This document shows, one piece after another, positions 12,225-24,862 of a stretch of 64,000 nucleotides of DNA. Position 1 is the stretch's first letter. Each line of letters opens with the position of its first letter. This stretch comes from Lobosporangium transversale (taxonomy: Eukaryota > Mortierellomycota > Mortierellomycetes > Mortierellales > Mortierellaceae). The position numbers were made by a program, and so were the translations under genes. Location: NCBI RefSeq assembly GCF_002105155.1, contig NW_019028995.1, positions 434,001 through 498,000 of the forward strand, given 5' to 3'. The notes below the pieces were generated by a model. That model saw nothing but the letters and a program-made list of their open reading frames with translations. It did not search any database and was not told the DNA's origin.

Positions 12225-13710
12225 ATGGATCGCACCGCAGAATTCTTTTCGACAGTCGAGTCGCTACTGTCTAGAGCTCAGCCTCATCTGCCATTGGATA
12301 AGCGCAGACTGCTCTCGCCAATTGAACAACAGAAATCATTGTCACTTTCCTCAGGCGCTCATGGCTCAAAAAGACAACAGCCAGAATTCACCCTAATGGC
12401 CTCGATCATCAAGAAAGATTTGCAGGCAATGTCTATGAAGCTTCAAAAGCTGGCGAAACGTAATCATCCTTAAAAGAGCACATCATTATGGCGATTACTT
12501 TATGCTTGAACTTGATAATAGGATAGCAAACTGACGAATTATGAATTTATTGGGCTACATGTGAACAGTTGCCAAGCGCAGGACTTTGTTTGATGATAGA
12601 CCTGTTGAAATTACAGTAGGCTGAACATTTGGTTATTTTCTCTCCCTTTTTTTTTTTTTTTTTTTTTTTTGCAACCTAATCAATAATGTTTTATGTGTTA
12701 ATATCCTAAATACTCTTGATACCAACCTTATATGAATTTTTTTGCTCTCATATTTGTTAGGAACTCATCTACATTGTTAAGCAGGATATAGCCAAGCTCA
12801 ACAAACAGATTGCACAGCTACAGAGCTATGTCAAGGAGCAAACTCACAAGGCGAGCAACAGCTGCCGACAAGCCATGGAGCACCACTCAAATGCTGTAGT
12901 AATGCTCCAATCACAATTAGCAGCACAGACTTCAACGTTTAAGGATGTCCTAGAGCTTCGTACTGAGAATATGAAGGCTTCTAAAGATCGACGAGAGCAA
13001 TTTATGTTTACGACGCAACAGCAGAGCAATACCTTTGCTAGTAAGGACATAGTGTTAGCTGTTTTGTCCATATAGTCCATTTTCTATTGTATAGTATCTA
13101 CAGCTGAACAATGAATATGGGTATCTGATATATATCTGGGGTTCTTTTTTTTACTTTAGGTGATTCTCCTTTGTATAACTTTGATCGACGTGCAACGTCT
13201 AGCACCGAACCACCCAAAGACATACTTTCACTGGATTTGACAACGCCATCACAGACACTTCATCAACAGCAAGTTCAGGAACAAGCTCAGCTGGTCGACT
13301 CAAGCAACGACTATCTTCAGAGTCGATCAGCAGCTGTGGAGTCGATCGAGTCCACGCTTCAGGAACTCGGTGGTATTTTTCAACAACTTGCGCAGATGGT
13401 GTCGGAGCAAAGAGATATGGTTCAAAGGTAAAAATAAGTTCGACAAACACTGTTTTCAACAAACAGCTCGTATGCACAAAAAGTTTGAGAATATAAAGGA
13501 CGCTTTTTGACTTTTTTTTTTTTTTTTTTTTTTTCTTTTTCTGACGATGAAAGGATTGATGCCAACACGGATGATATTGAGTCAAATGTGTCAGGAGCTC
13601 AGACAGAGTTATTGAAGTATTACAGTTATGTCTCATCCAATCGTTGGCTCATGGTCAAGGTCTTTGCGGTCTTGATTTCATCTGCTGTTACATTGTCAGT
13701 CCTGTCGTAA
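12225..13710 (+). CDS. SED5: Syntaxin-5 / Sed5, Qa-SNARE of the early Golgi
   Basis: Target SNARE for ER-to-Golgi and intra-Golgi fusion. Exons 12225-12459, 12569-12615, 12761-13040, 13160-13427 and 13554-13710 give 328 residues. The N-terminus starts MDRTAEFFSTVESL. The family block LAKRRTLFDDRPVEI is joined across exons 1-2 and leads into ELIYIVKQDIAKLNKQIAQLQ. The SNARE motif lies in the last third, with the ionic-layer Gln in the exon 4 segment RSAAVESIESTLQELGGIFQQL. It is followed by a C-terminal membrane anchor (about WLMVKVFAVLISSAVTLSVL) and no lumenal domain. Introns carry T tracts at 12650-12670 and 13512-13534. Neighbouring COG2 encodes a Golgi tether that works with syntaxin 5 in known systems; the proximity here may be chance. 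Confidence 0.96.
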
Positions 13711-13770
13711 TAAATATTGATTTTTGAATAAGCCTCTTGGCATTGGCCACAGCTGTTGGGAGAATTGCGC

Positions 13771-13817
13771 TTTTTATTTTTATTTTTTTATTTTTATTTT
13801 TATTTTATTTTTTATTG
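13771..13817. repeat. (TTTTTA)n low-complexity tract
   Basis: T-rich imperfect 5-7 bp repeat just after the SED5 stop codon, in the likely 3' flank. The rest of 13711-14256 has no gene that I can support. Confidence 0.8.
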
Positions 13818-14256
13818 CCTCTTTAGAAGTGAAGAAGCTCTGTGATGTGTGATTGTTTTGGTAGCAGTAGATGCAGGTAAGATTAACAGCAATCTAATTG
13901 CTAAAGACATATCATAGGAAAGGCAAATTTCTTATCCATTTATCCATTTCGCCTTTCTAGAGCCTTTCCTATTTTGTTTGTTTGATTCTTAGTAGATAAG
14001 TGAATGCGAATGTATTGCTGCTGTCATGTCGGAACAAAAATCGAACAGAAAGAGTCTATGTAAAATCAAGGTGACGAAAATGATGAAAAGAAGAAAAGTA
14101 TTGACTACCCCTTGGACCGAAAGAACTAAACAATTGTGCGGACTCTTGGCAATCATGCGGCTCTAAAAAAAATTGGGTTAACTGAGAAGTGAGGAGGGGA
14201 ATGTCAAATATCCACTTAGCAGCTACAATGTAGGAACGCTCCATGGGAAGCGTATT

Positions 14257-15233
14257 TTACATTTGAATGTAATCCAGCAGGGTTCTTTCGAGGATGAAAC
14301 GCCCCTCCTTGTAACGTTGGTCAGTCTCATATGCTACAAGCTATTGACATTAATGTAGGAGGTGTGGAAAGTTGATTGGGAATAGCACACACAGAAGAAA
14401 ATGGGAAAATAAAGTTAGAGTCAGTGGTCCTCTCCGCCTATTAAAATTGTATTATAGATTACATGGTGGTGAGAGTGAGCGAACTAGTCACAACTCTGAA
14501 ATTATTTAATTTCATCTTCCAATCACGAAAAAAGGCTGTTCCTTCTTTTGACTTCAACCCTGAAAGGAAGGTCCATAGAAGTTAAGAACTTACGTATTTC
14601 CACCCCACAACAGTTGAGCATTCAGCACAGTGGATGTCCTGGACAGTATGTAACCCTGTCCTCATTTTCCTATCTTCCGCTTCGCCTGCATAGACATTAA
14701 TCCTATTTGGTTGTCAAAGTCAGACAGATAGGAAAGAGAAAGGGAAGTGAATTAGCCCAACAAAAAGAGCAGTCAGTCAATAGAACACACGCCGCCCACA
14801 TTGAGGCTTCGAATCATCAGTAGAAGCTTTAATTACACATTCGAGAAAAGGTACGCCTTTCCGTATTGGCCGTAAAAACGCTACAGATGCAAGTAACAAC
14901 AATAGAATGTCAGAGGAAGGGAAGAAAGAAAAATAAAGAAATACTGGTCAATAAGTATATTCCTCGTGCCTTTTTTTACTCATTAAATCATTCTCCCGAA
15001 CTTAATTTTATTCCCAACACAGGAGCATCTCCACTCCTCGTATTGTTACAACACATATAGTAAAATTGACGGCCCATCACAACTATCTAGTAAAATATAC
15101 AAAATAAAAAAAGATACCGACTTACTCTGTCAAGGATGTGATCGTATGTGGCAAAGTGTGTCTTGCACGAGTTGCAAACAAGGATCTTTCCTCCGCTTTC
15201 CACGTGCAGATAGTTCTTGTATACAATTCCCAT
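14257..15233 (-). CDS. Yippee-like zinc-binding protein
   Basis: Small protein of the Yippee/Mis18/cereblon fold, related to yeast Moh1 and animal YPEL proteins. Four short exons, 15126-15233, 14837-14880, 14594-14702 and 14257-14340, give 114 residues, the typical length. Each exon is too short to stand out as an open frame, so the gene is easy to miss. The full Yippee signature is present: C20-x2-C23, then [19 protein letters not shown]76-x2-C79, x4 and GWKY at 84-87, then [10 protein letters not shown]. The four Cys should bind one zinc ion. The start codon at 15231-15233 matches the family start (M-G). It is divergent from the BAP31-like gene across about 775 bp. The fold is certain; the cellular role in fungi is poorly known. 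Confidence 0.95.
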
Positions 15234-16008
15234 TGGAAAAGAAGGGATAGTAACGAGCGGCGTGGGTATTCCGAGGGAGGGCTCACGAAAAGTGTCAGAG
15301 GGCTTTCGTAGAGGTCTTTTCCTTCTATTTGTCTAAACTCCTCCGGACAAAAAAAAATGTTTTGTAGTTTCTGAAAGGGCTGCGATAATAAAATGTGGTT
15401 CAGTAAAGGATGGTAAAGTATAAGAAAATCGAGGTCGGGATACGCTGTATGCTGTATTTGAAGAAAAAGGAGCAAGGGTATCAAGTTTCGTTCTTTTGTT
15501 TGACGTGTGTTCTTTTTCCGCTATCAGGGTTGAAGGAGTGGGTTGGGCAGAGTAGCGAGTGGTATGCGGGAGAAGATGGTCTGAGGCTATGGAGCAAAGT
15601 CGCCCAGCTGACAGAGTTATGACGGGGTCAAGGGCAAGAAGAAAGGAGGGGAGTAACAAAGAGGAAAGTATCGTGTGTATGTGTCAAAGGTCAAAAAAAG
15701 CAGAAAAAAGTCACGGGTGGCGAAGCAAGCATGGTTAACGTGATCCTGTGAAGGATTGGCCGAACATTCATATCCTGTTTGCTGATCCCCAAAGTGCACC
15801 CACCATACATGCATTTCAGGCGGCAGAATGTCCTAATCCTGTATCCAGATCGACTGAAACAGAACAGTCAGTCTGCTACTGAAAATTATGAAGTCATCGA
15901 GTTTCGGTTACTTCTTTGCTTTCGCTCTATTCCCCTCTTTTCTTCCTGCTTTACTTCAATTAACTACAATTATTCTTCAACTTTTTTCTACATTCAACTC
16001 ATTGCACC
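15234..16008. promoter_or_regulatory. Divergent intergenic region between the Yippee and BAP31-like genes
   Basis: No coding exon supported. Open frames on both strands here have the low-complexity composition of AT-rich DNA. It should contain both promoters; no clear TATA box stands out. Confidence 0.4.
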
Positions 16009-17385
16009 ATGTCGCTGCCATATACTATGGTTTTTACTTTGTTAATGACCGAGGCAAGTCTGCTGTCTAGTTTTATTATATTTATCGCTTCTTTCTTGAC
16101 CTATCTTAATCGAACAAGCAATCAAACTGATTCAACCGTTTTGTCTCTTTGTTGGAATGTACTCATTTATAGATGGTCGTTTTCATCTTTCTGATTGTAA
16201 GTTAGTTGCCATTCCATGAACTGCTCCAAGCGGCATGGGATCTATTTGTTTTATTATAAGAGACTAATATACTGCTTTACGCGTTTCTATTTGGTTTGGA
16301 TAATAGCTGCCTTTGCCATTTAAGTGGAGAAGAGGGCTACTCAAGTTTCTCGCTGAGTCTCCATTCATGGGAAGCGTCCAATATGTGATGAAAATTGTTT
16401 TCATGTAGGAAATAGGTTTATAACTCTCAATTATTCCAATGTATGATGTATGATATGTAAACTTATTAATCTAATGCCATTGACTTTTTATTTTATTTTA
16501 TTTTATTTTATTTTCTATTTTATTTATCTATTTATTTTTCCCGCGTTCTTCCTTGGTTGAACATAGCTTTGTCTTCATTCTTTTCATCGGTATTTAGCTC
16601 GGTGTTTGAACTTCAGAAATAGTGATGGTTGCCTTAGTTTCAGGCTTGTATGTAGTTGTGTATATCTTATGTCATTTGTCCTTCTGAATCACTGTCACGA
16701 TGATAGATTCTTTGAACCGTGTCATTAAGGTTGAGGAAATCAAGGAAAACACTTATCCGCACCATGGCCATGGGGCGGAAACTAATGTCGCTGCCCGTCG
16801 CTTCTATGCTCAGCGAAATATGTAATTATTTGTATCCTAGTAGATGACCGTTACTTATTAGTAGAGCCTTTGTTGAGTGATTTCGTTACGTGATGTCTAA
16901 TATGTCACTTTTGTATTTTATTTAACCTCGGCTAGGTATCTTACCGGATTCACGCTGTTCTTGTCACTCATTTTGAACCGGACATTCTTCTTGATCCTGG
17001 ATCTTCTTAAGAGCGAGGAGAAGATGGAGGTTATCAAGAAGCAGGTAATGAGCTGATGCCCTCTATTATGACACATTCTTTACCAATGAAGTTTATCATT
17101 TATAAACTCACTCTTACTTGTAAAAATGAATCAAATTGTGCTTACTAGGCTTCTCAGCAAAGTAAGGAGTACGAGCGCGTGCTCGAGTCTGAGACCAAGC
17201 TGAAAAAGGAGATCAAGGATCTGTCTGAAATTGTTGCTAGCCATGCAGGAGCCAAACGTGACCTTGAGAACCTGCAAAAGCAAGCCACACAACAGCAGAA
17301 AGAATATCTCCGCATGGCGGACGAGAATAATGCCATGGAAATGAAGCTCTTAGGCACAAAATCTGAATTGAAAAAAGATATTTGA
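16009..17385 (+). CDS. BAP31/Yet-family ER membrane protein
   Basis: Polytopic ER protein of the B-cell receptor-associated protein 31 family, thought to act as cargo sorter or chaperone. Seven exons: 16009-16053, 16173-16196, 16307-16404, 16567-16589, 16707-16821, 16936-17044 and 17149-17385, giving 216 residues. Family order is kept: MSLPYTMVFTLLMTE, a short hydrophobic exon, LPLPFKWRRGLLKFL, hydrophobic FVFILFIDSLNRV, ARRFYAQRNMYLTGFTLFLSLILNR, then a C-terminal coiled coil. Three membrane segments are expected. The protein ends KKDI, a dilysine-type ER retrieval signal. Intron 1 starts with GC (GAG before GCAAGT), and exons 2 and 4 are only 24 and 23 nt. A (TTTTA)n tract sits in intron 3. 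Confidence 0.94.
16485..16538. repeat. (TTTTA)n microsatellite in a BAP31 intron
   Basis: About ten copies of a TTTTA-like unit with some variation, within the third intron of the BAP31-like gene. Confidence 0.85.
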
Positions 17386-18033
17386 ACAGTTTGCATCATA
17401 AACCTTTTTACTAAAGTAAACTTAGCAAAGTCTACATCGATATCCTCATGCGTGGTTTTTTCTACATGTATTGCTTTTATCTGCTGACTATTTGTGTAAC
17501 CTGGTACAACTGTATATTGCAAATACAATGTCCAGGTTGAATTGGTTATTGTGAACAATTCGCCATGAAAAATTTGACTGAATATTACCTGAAATGTTTA
17601 CAAGCCTTTTTTTTGTGTGTGTGTCCGTGACTACAACGGGAAATAAGTTGGACAAAATAAGCTTTGCAGCTACTGTAGCAATACGTGACAATTCACGTAC
17701 AGACTCATTCAGTTATTTTACACGCCTTGAAACCAAATTTTTTGTTTCAACGGTCAGGGCTCAGTTCGCCACTTTGATTCGTACGAAAAGAAGGAGGAAG
17801 CATATTCAAAGAATAGGGGTCAGGAACAGAGATGGAGAGATATTCACGCATCCACAAACACATAAACATCTCCCGCCTGTTTGGATTTTGAGGGGGACCT
17901 CCTATCACACGGTGTAAACCAATTACACTGGTATACAAACTAGACAAGCCAAAAAAAAAGATCCCGCAAACGGTTAGTGTATAGTGCATACTACAGGTTC
18001 ACCACAAACGGGTAAAAAAAAGCTTTCCAGTTA

Positions 18034-18068
<35 letters not shown>

Positions 18069-19214
18069 CCTCTTCACCCTTCACTCTTCATCCCCTCCTT
18101 CTTCACCATCACTCATCATTCATCATCTCACCATCTCACCATCAGAAAGACACAGTTATAGCAATTGTAGTCAGCCCCTGGTGTGTGTTCCCTTATTTTA
18201 TTTTATTTATTGTTATTTTATTATATTTTTTATTGGTCGGTGATTCCTGTCGAATTAGTTCGCTGTCGATCATCATCTCGACATTCAAGTGAGACAAGGA
18301 GTCAGACCACTACCCTCTTTCCTGAAGTGTTTTCAAGAATATAGGTATGACATCGCGATCGGAATAACATTAACATTATTCTTTAATTGGAAGGACAAGG
18401 GAAAAACATTTTGAACAGATAAAAAAAAACGTGGAAGTGATGCTTGTGCGCTGCAGCATTGAAGAACAATAGGCCACTGCTTATTTATTTGAGCACTTCT
18501 CTCTGAGAGTTTATAAGAAGTAAATTTGTGAGACTGAGATTTCTCTGTTAGTAGGCTCATCAGCAGTTGAAGTAACGGTACTTGGCATTTCATGGACTAC
18601 CAAGACAGAATGAATTTCGGATGTTAGAAAGTGATGGAGTAAAAAGATTCTTAATCTATTATGGAAGTTACTCTTTTTTTTTTTTTTTTTTTTTTTTTTG
18701 TATATCATTCATGAAAGTAATATCTTGAAAGTTTTCCTTACCACCTTCTATGTCTTTTTTGGGACGAGTACCAGGAGTACATAATGATAATAATAGGGGA
18801 ATTAATAATGCCCATTTCTTTATGTTCCCATTTGTCATACTATACAATATCCATTCCATGTCTACGTTTTGGAAATGACCAACTCCTGTCAAAGGGCAGG
18901 GAACATGACTAGTGGCAGGGGTGCATGGTGTGTTTTTATGCACATTAAAAATGTGGTTTTCATGCGATTGAGAGTCCTGTACAAACTGATGAATAGAGCT
19001 GATACCAGAAGGGACCACTGATTTCTTGTGATCCTGTTGATCTGGCTGTAACCCGTGGCTAGTCAGTTTATTCTTTTCCCAAGATGTTTACCCTACTAGC
19101 GTCTTCTTTCTAATTCTTTTGTCACTTGAGAACGGCATAGCTTCACATATGATAGCAGTGACTAATTTTGAACTTTCGATACATCCATCTATAGACCATT
19201 ATTTTTATTAAAAT
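17386..19214. other. Gene-free 1.8 kb upstream of myosin V
   Basis: No exon supported. Contains a T32 run (18037-18068) followed by a CT/CA-rich stretch to about 18150, a TTTTA-rich patch near 18195-18235, and a further T run near 18674-18699. The pyrimidine-rich block could be part of the myosin promoter or 5' leader, but nothing fixes this. Confidence 0.4.
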
Positions 19215-22200
19215 ATGTCGTTGGATGCTTATGTCAAGGGCACAAACTGCTGGTTCACAGACGATAAGGAGGGCTGGATCAGCGCTGCCCTCACCACCAA
19301 AGAGGAAACTCCTGATGGCAAGGTCACTCTAAAGTTTGTGGATGATAATGGAAAGGTAATTTTCGGAAGCATAGTTTTATTGAATAAAACATACTGGACA
19401 AAGTTTATACCTTGACTATATCCTCATTAATTTACATCTCTCTTTGATGTAATCAATAATAAAGGAACATTCCTTCTCATCAACGCTGGCCAAGATTCAG
19501 CAAACTAATGGTGCTGACCTCCCTCCCATGCGTAATCCTCCACTCCTTGAGGGTACAGAGGATCTTACGAACCTTTCATATCTCAACGAACCTGCCGGTA
19601 TGTGCGCTTTCCACTAGAAAAAGTATATTTTGTGATGCGTGCTTAATTGAGAATGAGTTGATTAGTAATCTTGTTTTGCTCATCTATGCAACCACCACAG
19701 TCCTGAGCAACATTAGAACTCGCTACTCGCATTGCAACATCTATACGTACTCTGGAATCGTCCTTATTGCTGCAAATCCTTTCGCTCGGGTCAACCTCTA
19801 CACTCAAGATATCATCCAGGCCTACTCAGGCAGGAGACGTGGTGAACTGGAACCTCATTTGTTTGCAATTGCGGAGGATGCATACCGATGCATGATTCGT
19901 GATGAGAAGAATCAGACCATTGTCGTCTCTGGAGAGAGGTAAGACAAATTCCATTTTCATTGTATATTACAATTTTTCTTAGTACGAATGTATTAATCAG
20001 TTTTATGTTGTTTCCGAAATAGTGGTGCTGGTAAGACTGTCAGCGCCAAGTTTATCATGCGCTACTTTGCCACAGCAGACGATAGCGAGCGTGGTACAGA
20101 TTCCTCTAAGACTGGCATGAGTGAAACGGAAGAGCAGATCCTGGCTACCAACCCTATCATGGAAGCCTTTGGTAACGCTAAGACTACCCGTAACGATAAC
20201 TCGTCCCGCTTCGGAAAATTCACAGAGATCCAATTCGACAAAGAGCGTAATATTATTGGAGCGAAGATTAGGACCTATCTTCTTGAGCGATCTCGTCTTG
20301 TCTATCAGCCAGAGCATGAGCGAAACTACCATATCTTCTATCAACTTGTCGCTGGTGCGCCACCATCAGAGAAGAAGGAGCTTGACCTCCAGTCTATTCC
20401 ACAATTCCATTATCTCAAGCAAGGCGGTGTTCAGACCATTAATGGTGTGGATGATGCCGCTGAATTCGAAATCACCCAGCGTGCACTTTCGACGATTGGA
20501 ATTTCAGTCCAGTCTCAATGGGATATCTTCCGTCTGTTAGCTGCCCTTCTTCACATCGGTAACATTCAGGTCACAGGCAGAAATGAAGCCGTTATTTCAG
20601 AAGACGATCCTTCCTTGATTACCGCTACTCGCATCCTTGGTATTCCTCTAAGCGAGTTCAAAAAATGGCTTGTCAAGAAGCAGATTACGACACGCTCTGA
20701 AAAGATTGTCTCCAGCTTGAAAGTTGATCAGAGTTTAATCGTTCGCGACTCTGTGGCCAAATACATCTACTCATCCCTGTTTGACTGGCTCGTCAATAAC
20801 ATCAACTCCAGTCTTTCAAGCGAGGCCGTTGCGAGCAGGATTCATTCCTTCATTGGCGTGTTGGATATCTATGGTTTTGAACATTTCAAGAAGAACTCGT
20901 TCGAGCAGTTCTGTATTAACTATGCCAATGAGAAGCTTCAACAGGAGTTCAATCAACACGTCTTCAAGCTGGAACAAGAGGAGTACGTCCGCGAAAAGAT
21001 TGATTGGAAGTTTATCGAATTTAGTGATAACCAACCTTGTATTGAGATGATTGAGGGCAAATTGGGAGTTCTTTCACTCCTTGATGAGGAGAGTCGTTTG
21101 CCTGCTGGTTCAGATCAGAGCTGGTGCAACAAACTCTTTACTCAGCTTGGCACTGAAAAGCATAAGAAGTGGTTCACCAAGCCTCGCTTCTCCAATACGG
21201 CATTCACAATCTCACATTACGCCCACGATGTCACATATGATTGTGAAGGTTTCCTCGAGAAGAATCGCGATACTCTCCCTGACGAATTGCTAAATCTCAT
21301 CAAGAACTCTGAAAACGAACTCTTGGAGGAGGTTCTTATGACTAGTGCTACTCTTGGCGCTGGAGGAAGTGTAAGTATAATGTGTTTAACCTTAACACTA
21401 CACTCGAATGATAGCTTATCTTTTACTAATTTTTTTTTTTGTCTCACCTTGCCCTACTGAATAGTTGACTGAAGATAAGCGTAAGAGTGTCATCAACAGA
21501 AAGCCAACCCTCGGCTCCATCTTCAAGGGTTCACTCATCCAGCTTATGGATACTATCAACTCCACTAATGTACATTACATCCGTTGTCTCAAACCCAACG
21601 AGGCTAAGCAGCCATGGGCGTTTGATGCTCCCATGGTGCTTGGTCAGTTAAGAGCCTGCGGTGTCTTGGAAACAATCCGTATCAGTTGTGCTGGCTATCC
21701 TTCTCGCTGGTCCTTCCCTGAGTTTGTGGAGCGCTACTATATGCTTGTCAACTCTGAACACTGGGGCTTTGACACCCAAAAAATGTGTTCTGCCATTCTT
21801 GAGGCAACTATTAAGGAAGCTGATAAATACCAAGTCGGCCTTACCAAGATTTTCTTCCGCGCTGGTCTGTTGGCATATATGGAGAAACTCCGTACTGACA
21901 AACTGAATGCCTATGCAACATTGATCCAGAAGAATTTGCGCCGCTTCGTCTGCCAAAAGAAATATCATCGCCAGCGCAATGCCGCGATCAAGATTCAGGC
22001 ATTTGCTCGCAGAATCATTGCTCAAAAAGAGGCCCGAAAGCTTCGCGAAGAACGTTCTGCCATTATGCTCCAGACGTTCCTGCGTGGTTATGTTCAGCGC
22101 AAGAAGTATGTTGAAACCCGCAACCACATTCTTCGTATCCAATGCGCTATTCGTGCTAAGCATGCTCGCCTCGCCTTCCAGAAGATGCGCGAGACTAACG

Positions 22201-24437
22201 CCGCGACCATGATTCAGCAAGTCTGGCGCGGTATTCAGGCTCGTGCCCACCACAAGAAGGAAATTCGCGCTATCATTCTGGTGCAGTCTTGTATCCGCCG
22301 TAGCAGGGCTCGCAAGGCTCTTCTGGAGCTCAAGGCAGAGGCTCGTTCTGTGAACCATTTGAAGGAGGTATCATACCGTCTCGAAGGAAAGGTAGTAGAG
22401 TTGACGCGTGCCTTGGACTTGGCGAACCAACAGAACAAATCATTTGATGCCCAGGTAGCGAGTCTTGAGAACCAAGTCCGATTGTGGAAAGAGAAGTATG
22501 AACTGTCACAGCAAACCAGTGCGAGGGAGCTCGCCCTTGCTGCTGAGAATCCGACAGTACCCAAGAACGAGTTCGAAACACTCAAGGCAGCAAACGTTGA
22601 GCTTGAGTCCAAGTACAACGCATCGGTCGAGAAGGTGAGGACGCTTGATCAAGAAATCAGCAAACTTACAGAATCCCTTGCAAAGACCAAGGAAGAAATT
22701 CAAAAGCTGGCCGCTCAAGCAAAGGCCAAGCCAGAGGATTCCGAAACAGTCACAGCACTCAGACGTGAGAACCAATACGTCCGCGAACAGTTGGCTCAAC
22801 TGTCGAAGGCCACCGGACGCGACACGTCTAGTTTCCCAGTCTCATCCAAAGTAATGGCTGCACCCACTAGCGGGCATGCCCAGACTCACACCACCCCCCC
22901 AACCCACAATCATCTTGCTCAAGATACAATTGACAAGTACGAAAACTCATACTCGTTCACCAAGGATACCCCGCACAAGATCGTTACAGCGTTCCCTCCT
23001 ATTCCTCACTCAAATAATCTTGCTCCTAAGATTATTGGTCGCCACCGCAGCAACAGCACACCTGACATTGCTTCGCTTGAGAATGGCGTTCTTTTCAGGC
23101 CTCAAAAGACAACAAACAGTGTCTTTGACAACCTTGACAACCATAGTCGCACCGCTAAGACTATGTCAGGCGACGACTGGTCCAGACGCATTAATCGCTC
23201 ACGTCCAAGCATTCACAGTATGGTCGAACAACCCGAGGTTGAGATTATGCATATCTTAGAGGATGAGGAAGGACTTCAGGAAGAAGTTTTGAATGGTTTA
23301 ATCAAGAATATGAAGATTCCTTCACCCAGTCTTTCAAATTTGCCATTGATCAAGGAGATTATGTTCCCCGCTCATATGATTGGCCTCTTGACCACGCAGA
23401 TGTGGAGATATGGCTACATCAAGGAGTCGGAACGCCTCATGATCAACGTGATGCAAGCCGTTCAGCAGCAGTCCATGGCAATTGTTGGAGACGATACCAT
23501 CATTCCCTGCGCCTACTGGCTTTCGAACGTGCACGAGCTCTTATCTTATATCTGCATTAGCGAACAAGAAATTACTCGTGAGGAACTCGTCGCTCGCTGT
23601 GGTGAGCATTATGACTGGGCTGAGTACGAACAGCTGGTATCAACAGTCAAATACGAATTGGAATGCCTTGAATACAACATCTTCCACGTCTGGATGAAGT
23701 CGCTCAAGAAGCAACTTAATAAGATGATTATTCCCGCCATTATCGAAAGTCAAGCACTTCCCGGCTTTATCACCAGTGACTCTGGACGTTTCTTTAACAA
23801 GCTTATGGGCTCCGGTCCCAGCTTCAGCATGGATGACTTGTTGATGCTGTTCAACAAGATTTGGAAGGCTATGAGCTGCTACTATGTCGAACACAGTGTG
23901 GTTCGCCAGGTCATGACTGAGCTCCTCAAAATGGTTGGCGTTACAGGATTCAACGATCTGTTGATGCGTCGCAACTTCTGCACATGGAAGCGTGCCATGC
24001 AGATTCAATACAACATCACGCGCATTGAGGAGTGGTGCAAGGGTCACGATCTCCCTGAGGGTACATTGCAATTGGAGCATCTGATGCAGGCAACAAAGTT
24101 GTTACAGCTCAAGAAGGCATCGCATAGTGATATTGAGATTATTTATGATGTTTGCTGGATGCTGACGCCTACACAGGTGCAGAAATTGGTCCAGAACTAC
24201 ATGATTGCTGATTATGAGGTTCCTGTGAGTCCAGAGCTGATTAAGGCGATCGCCATGCGCGTTGCGGCCAACGAGAAGAACGATACATTGATGTTGGATG
24301 CGATCTCATTGGAGGACGCTGGATCATTTGAAACTCCTGAGATCCGCGACGTTGATCTTGATGGCGAACGCTACCTACCTCCTTGGTTGGTCAATTTGAG
24401 TCGCTTGAAATCACTGATGCATTTGGTTGTTGTATAA
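19215..24437 (+). CDS. Class V myosin heavy chain
   Basis: Processive actin motor for organelle and vesicle transport to growth sites, the fungal Myo2 type. Exons 19215-19355, 19465-19597, 19701-19938, 20023-21370 and 21465-24437 give 1610 residues. N-terminal SH3-like segment at 1-60. The motor has its P-loop GESGAGKT at 169-176, split by intron 3, then switch I NDNSSRFGK and switch II DIYGFE near 450. The KSVINRKPTLGSIFK actin-loop region and YIRCLKPNE follow at the start of exon 5. Six IQ motifs bind calmodulin or light chains (about 765-910). A coiled coil of roughly 100 residues is followed by a Ser/Thr-rich linker and the dilute/cargo-binding globular tail (about 1210-1600). It converges with UTP7 across about 270 bp. 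Confidence 0.97.
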
Positions 24438-24709
24438 TGAGTATCTGTTTTCTTTCTTTCCCAGTTTTTCCCTTTCTATTTCCTCCTGCAACCGCTTTTG
24501 TATCTTTATTCATTTCGTCCATTGCCTTCAAAGAAAGGAGAAACTAAGACATTGATTCACCAGTGTTTTGTAATTTAAAAATAAATATAAATATGCTAAC
24601 AATTTTCTAAGCTATGATTCTATGACTTTATTTAAAATTATCAGAATGTAAATGCAGAAGAGATGAAGGACGATAAAACAATAATAGAATAGGATAGCAT
24701 CTTGTAGGA

Positions 24710-24829
24710 TTACATTTTCCTCCGTTTGCCTGTAAAACGATCCAAAGCTGTGACAGGTTCGTCTGGATTGCCCATTCTCCTCTTCGCGCGCTCTTTCTTG
24801 TCTTTCTCGATCCTCTCCAATAGCTCGAC

Positions 24830-24862
<33 letters not shown>

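Noticed and set aside
15122-15659. Overlapping minus-strand open frames upstream of the Yippee gene
   Set aside because: They start beyond the Yippee start codon or are out of frame with it; composition is Ser/Leu/Pro background and no splice structure supports them.
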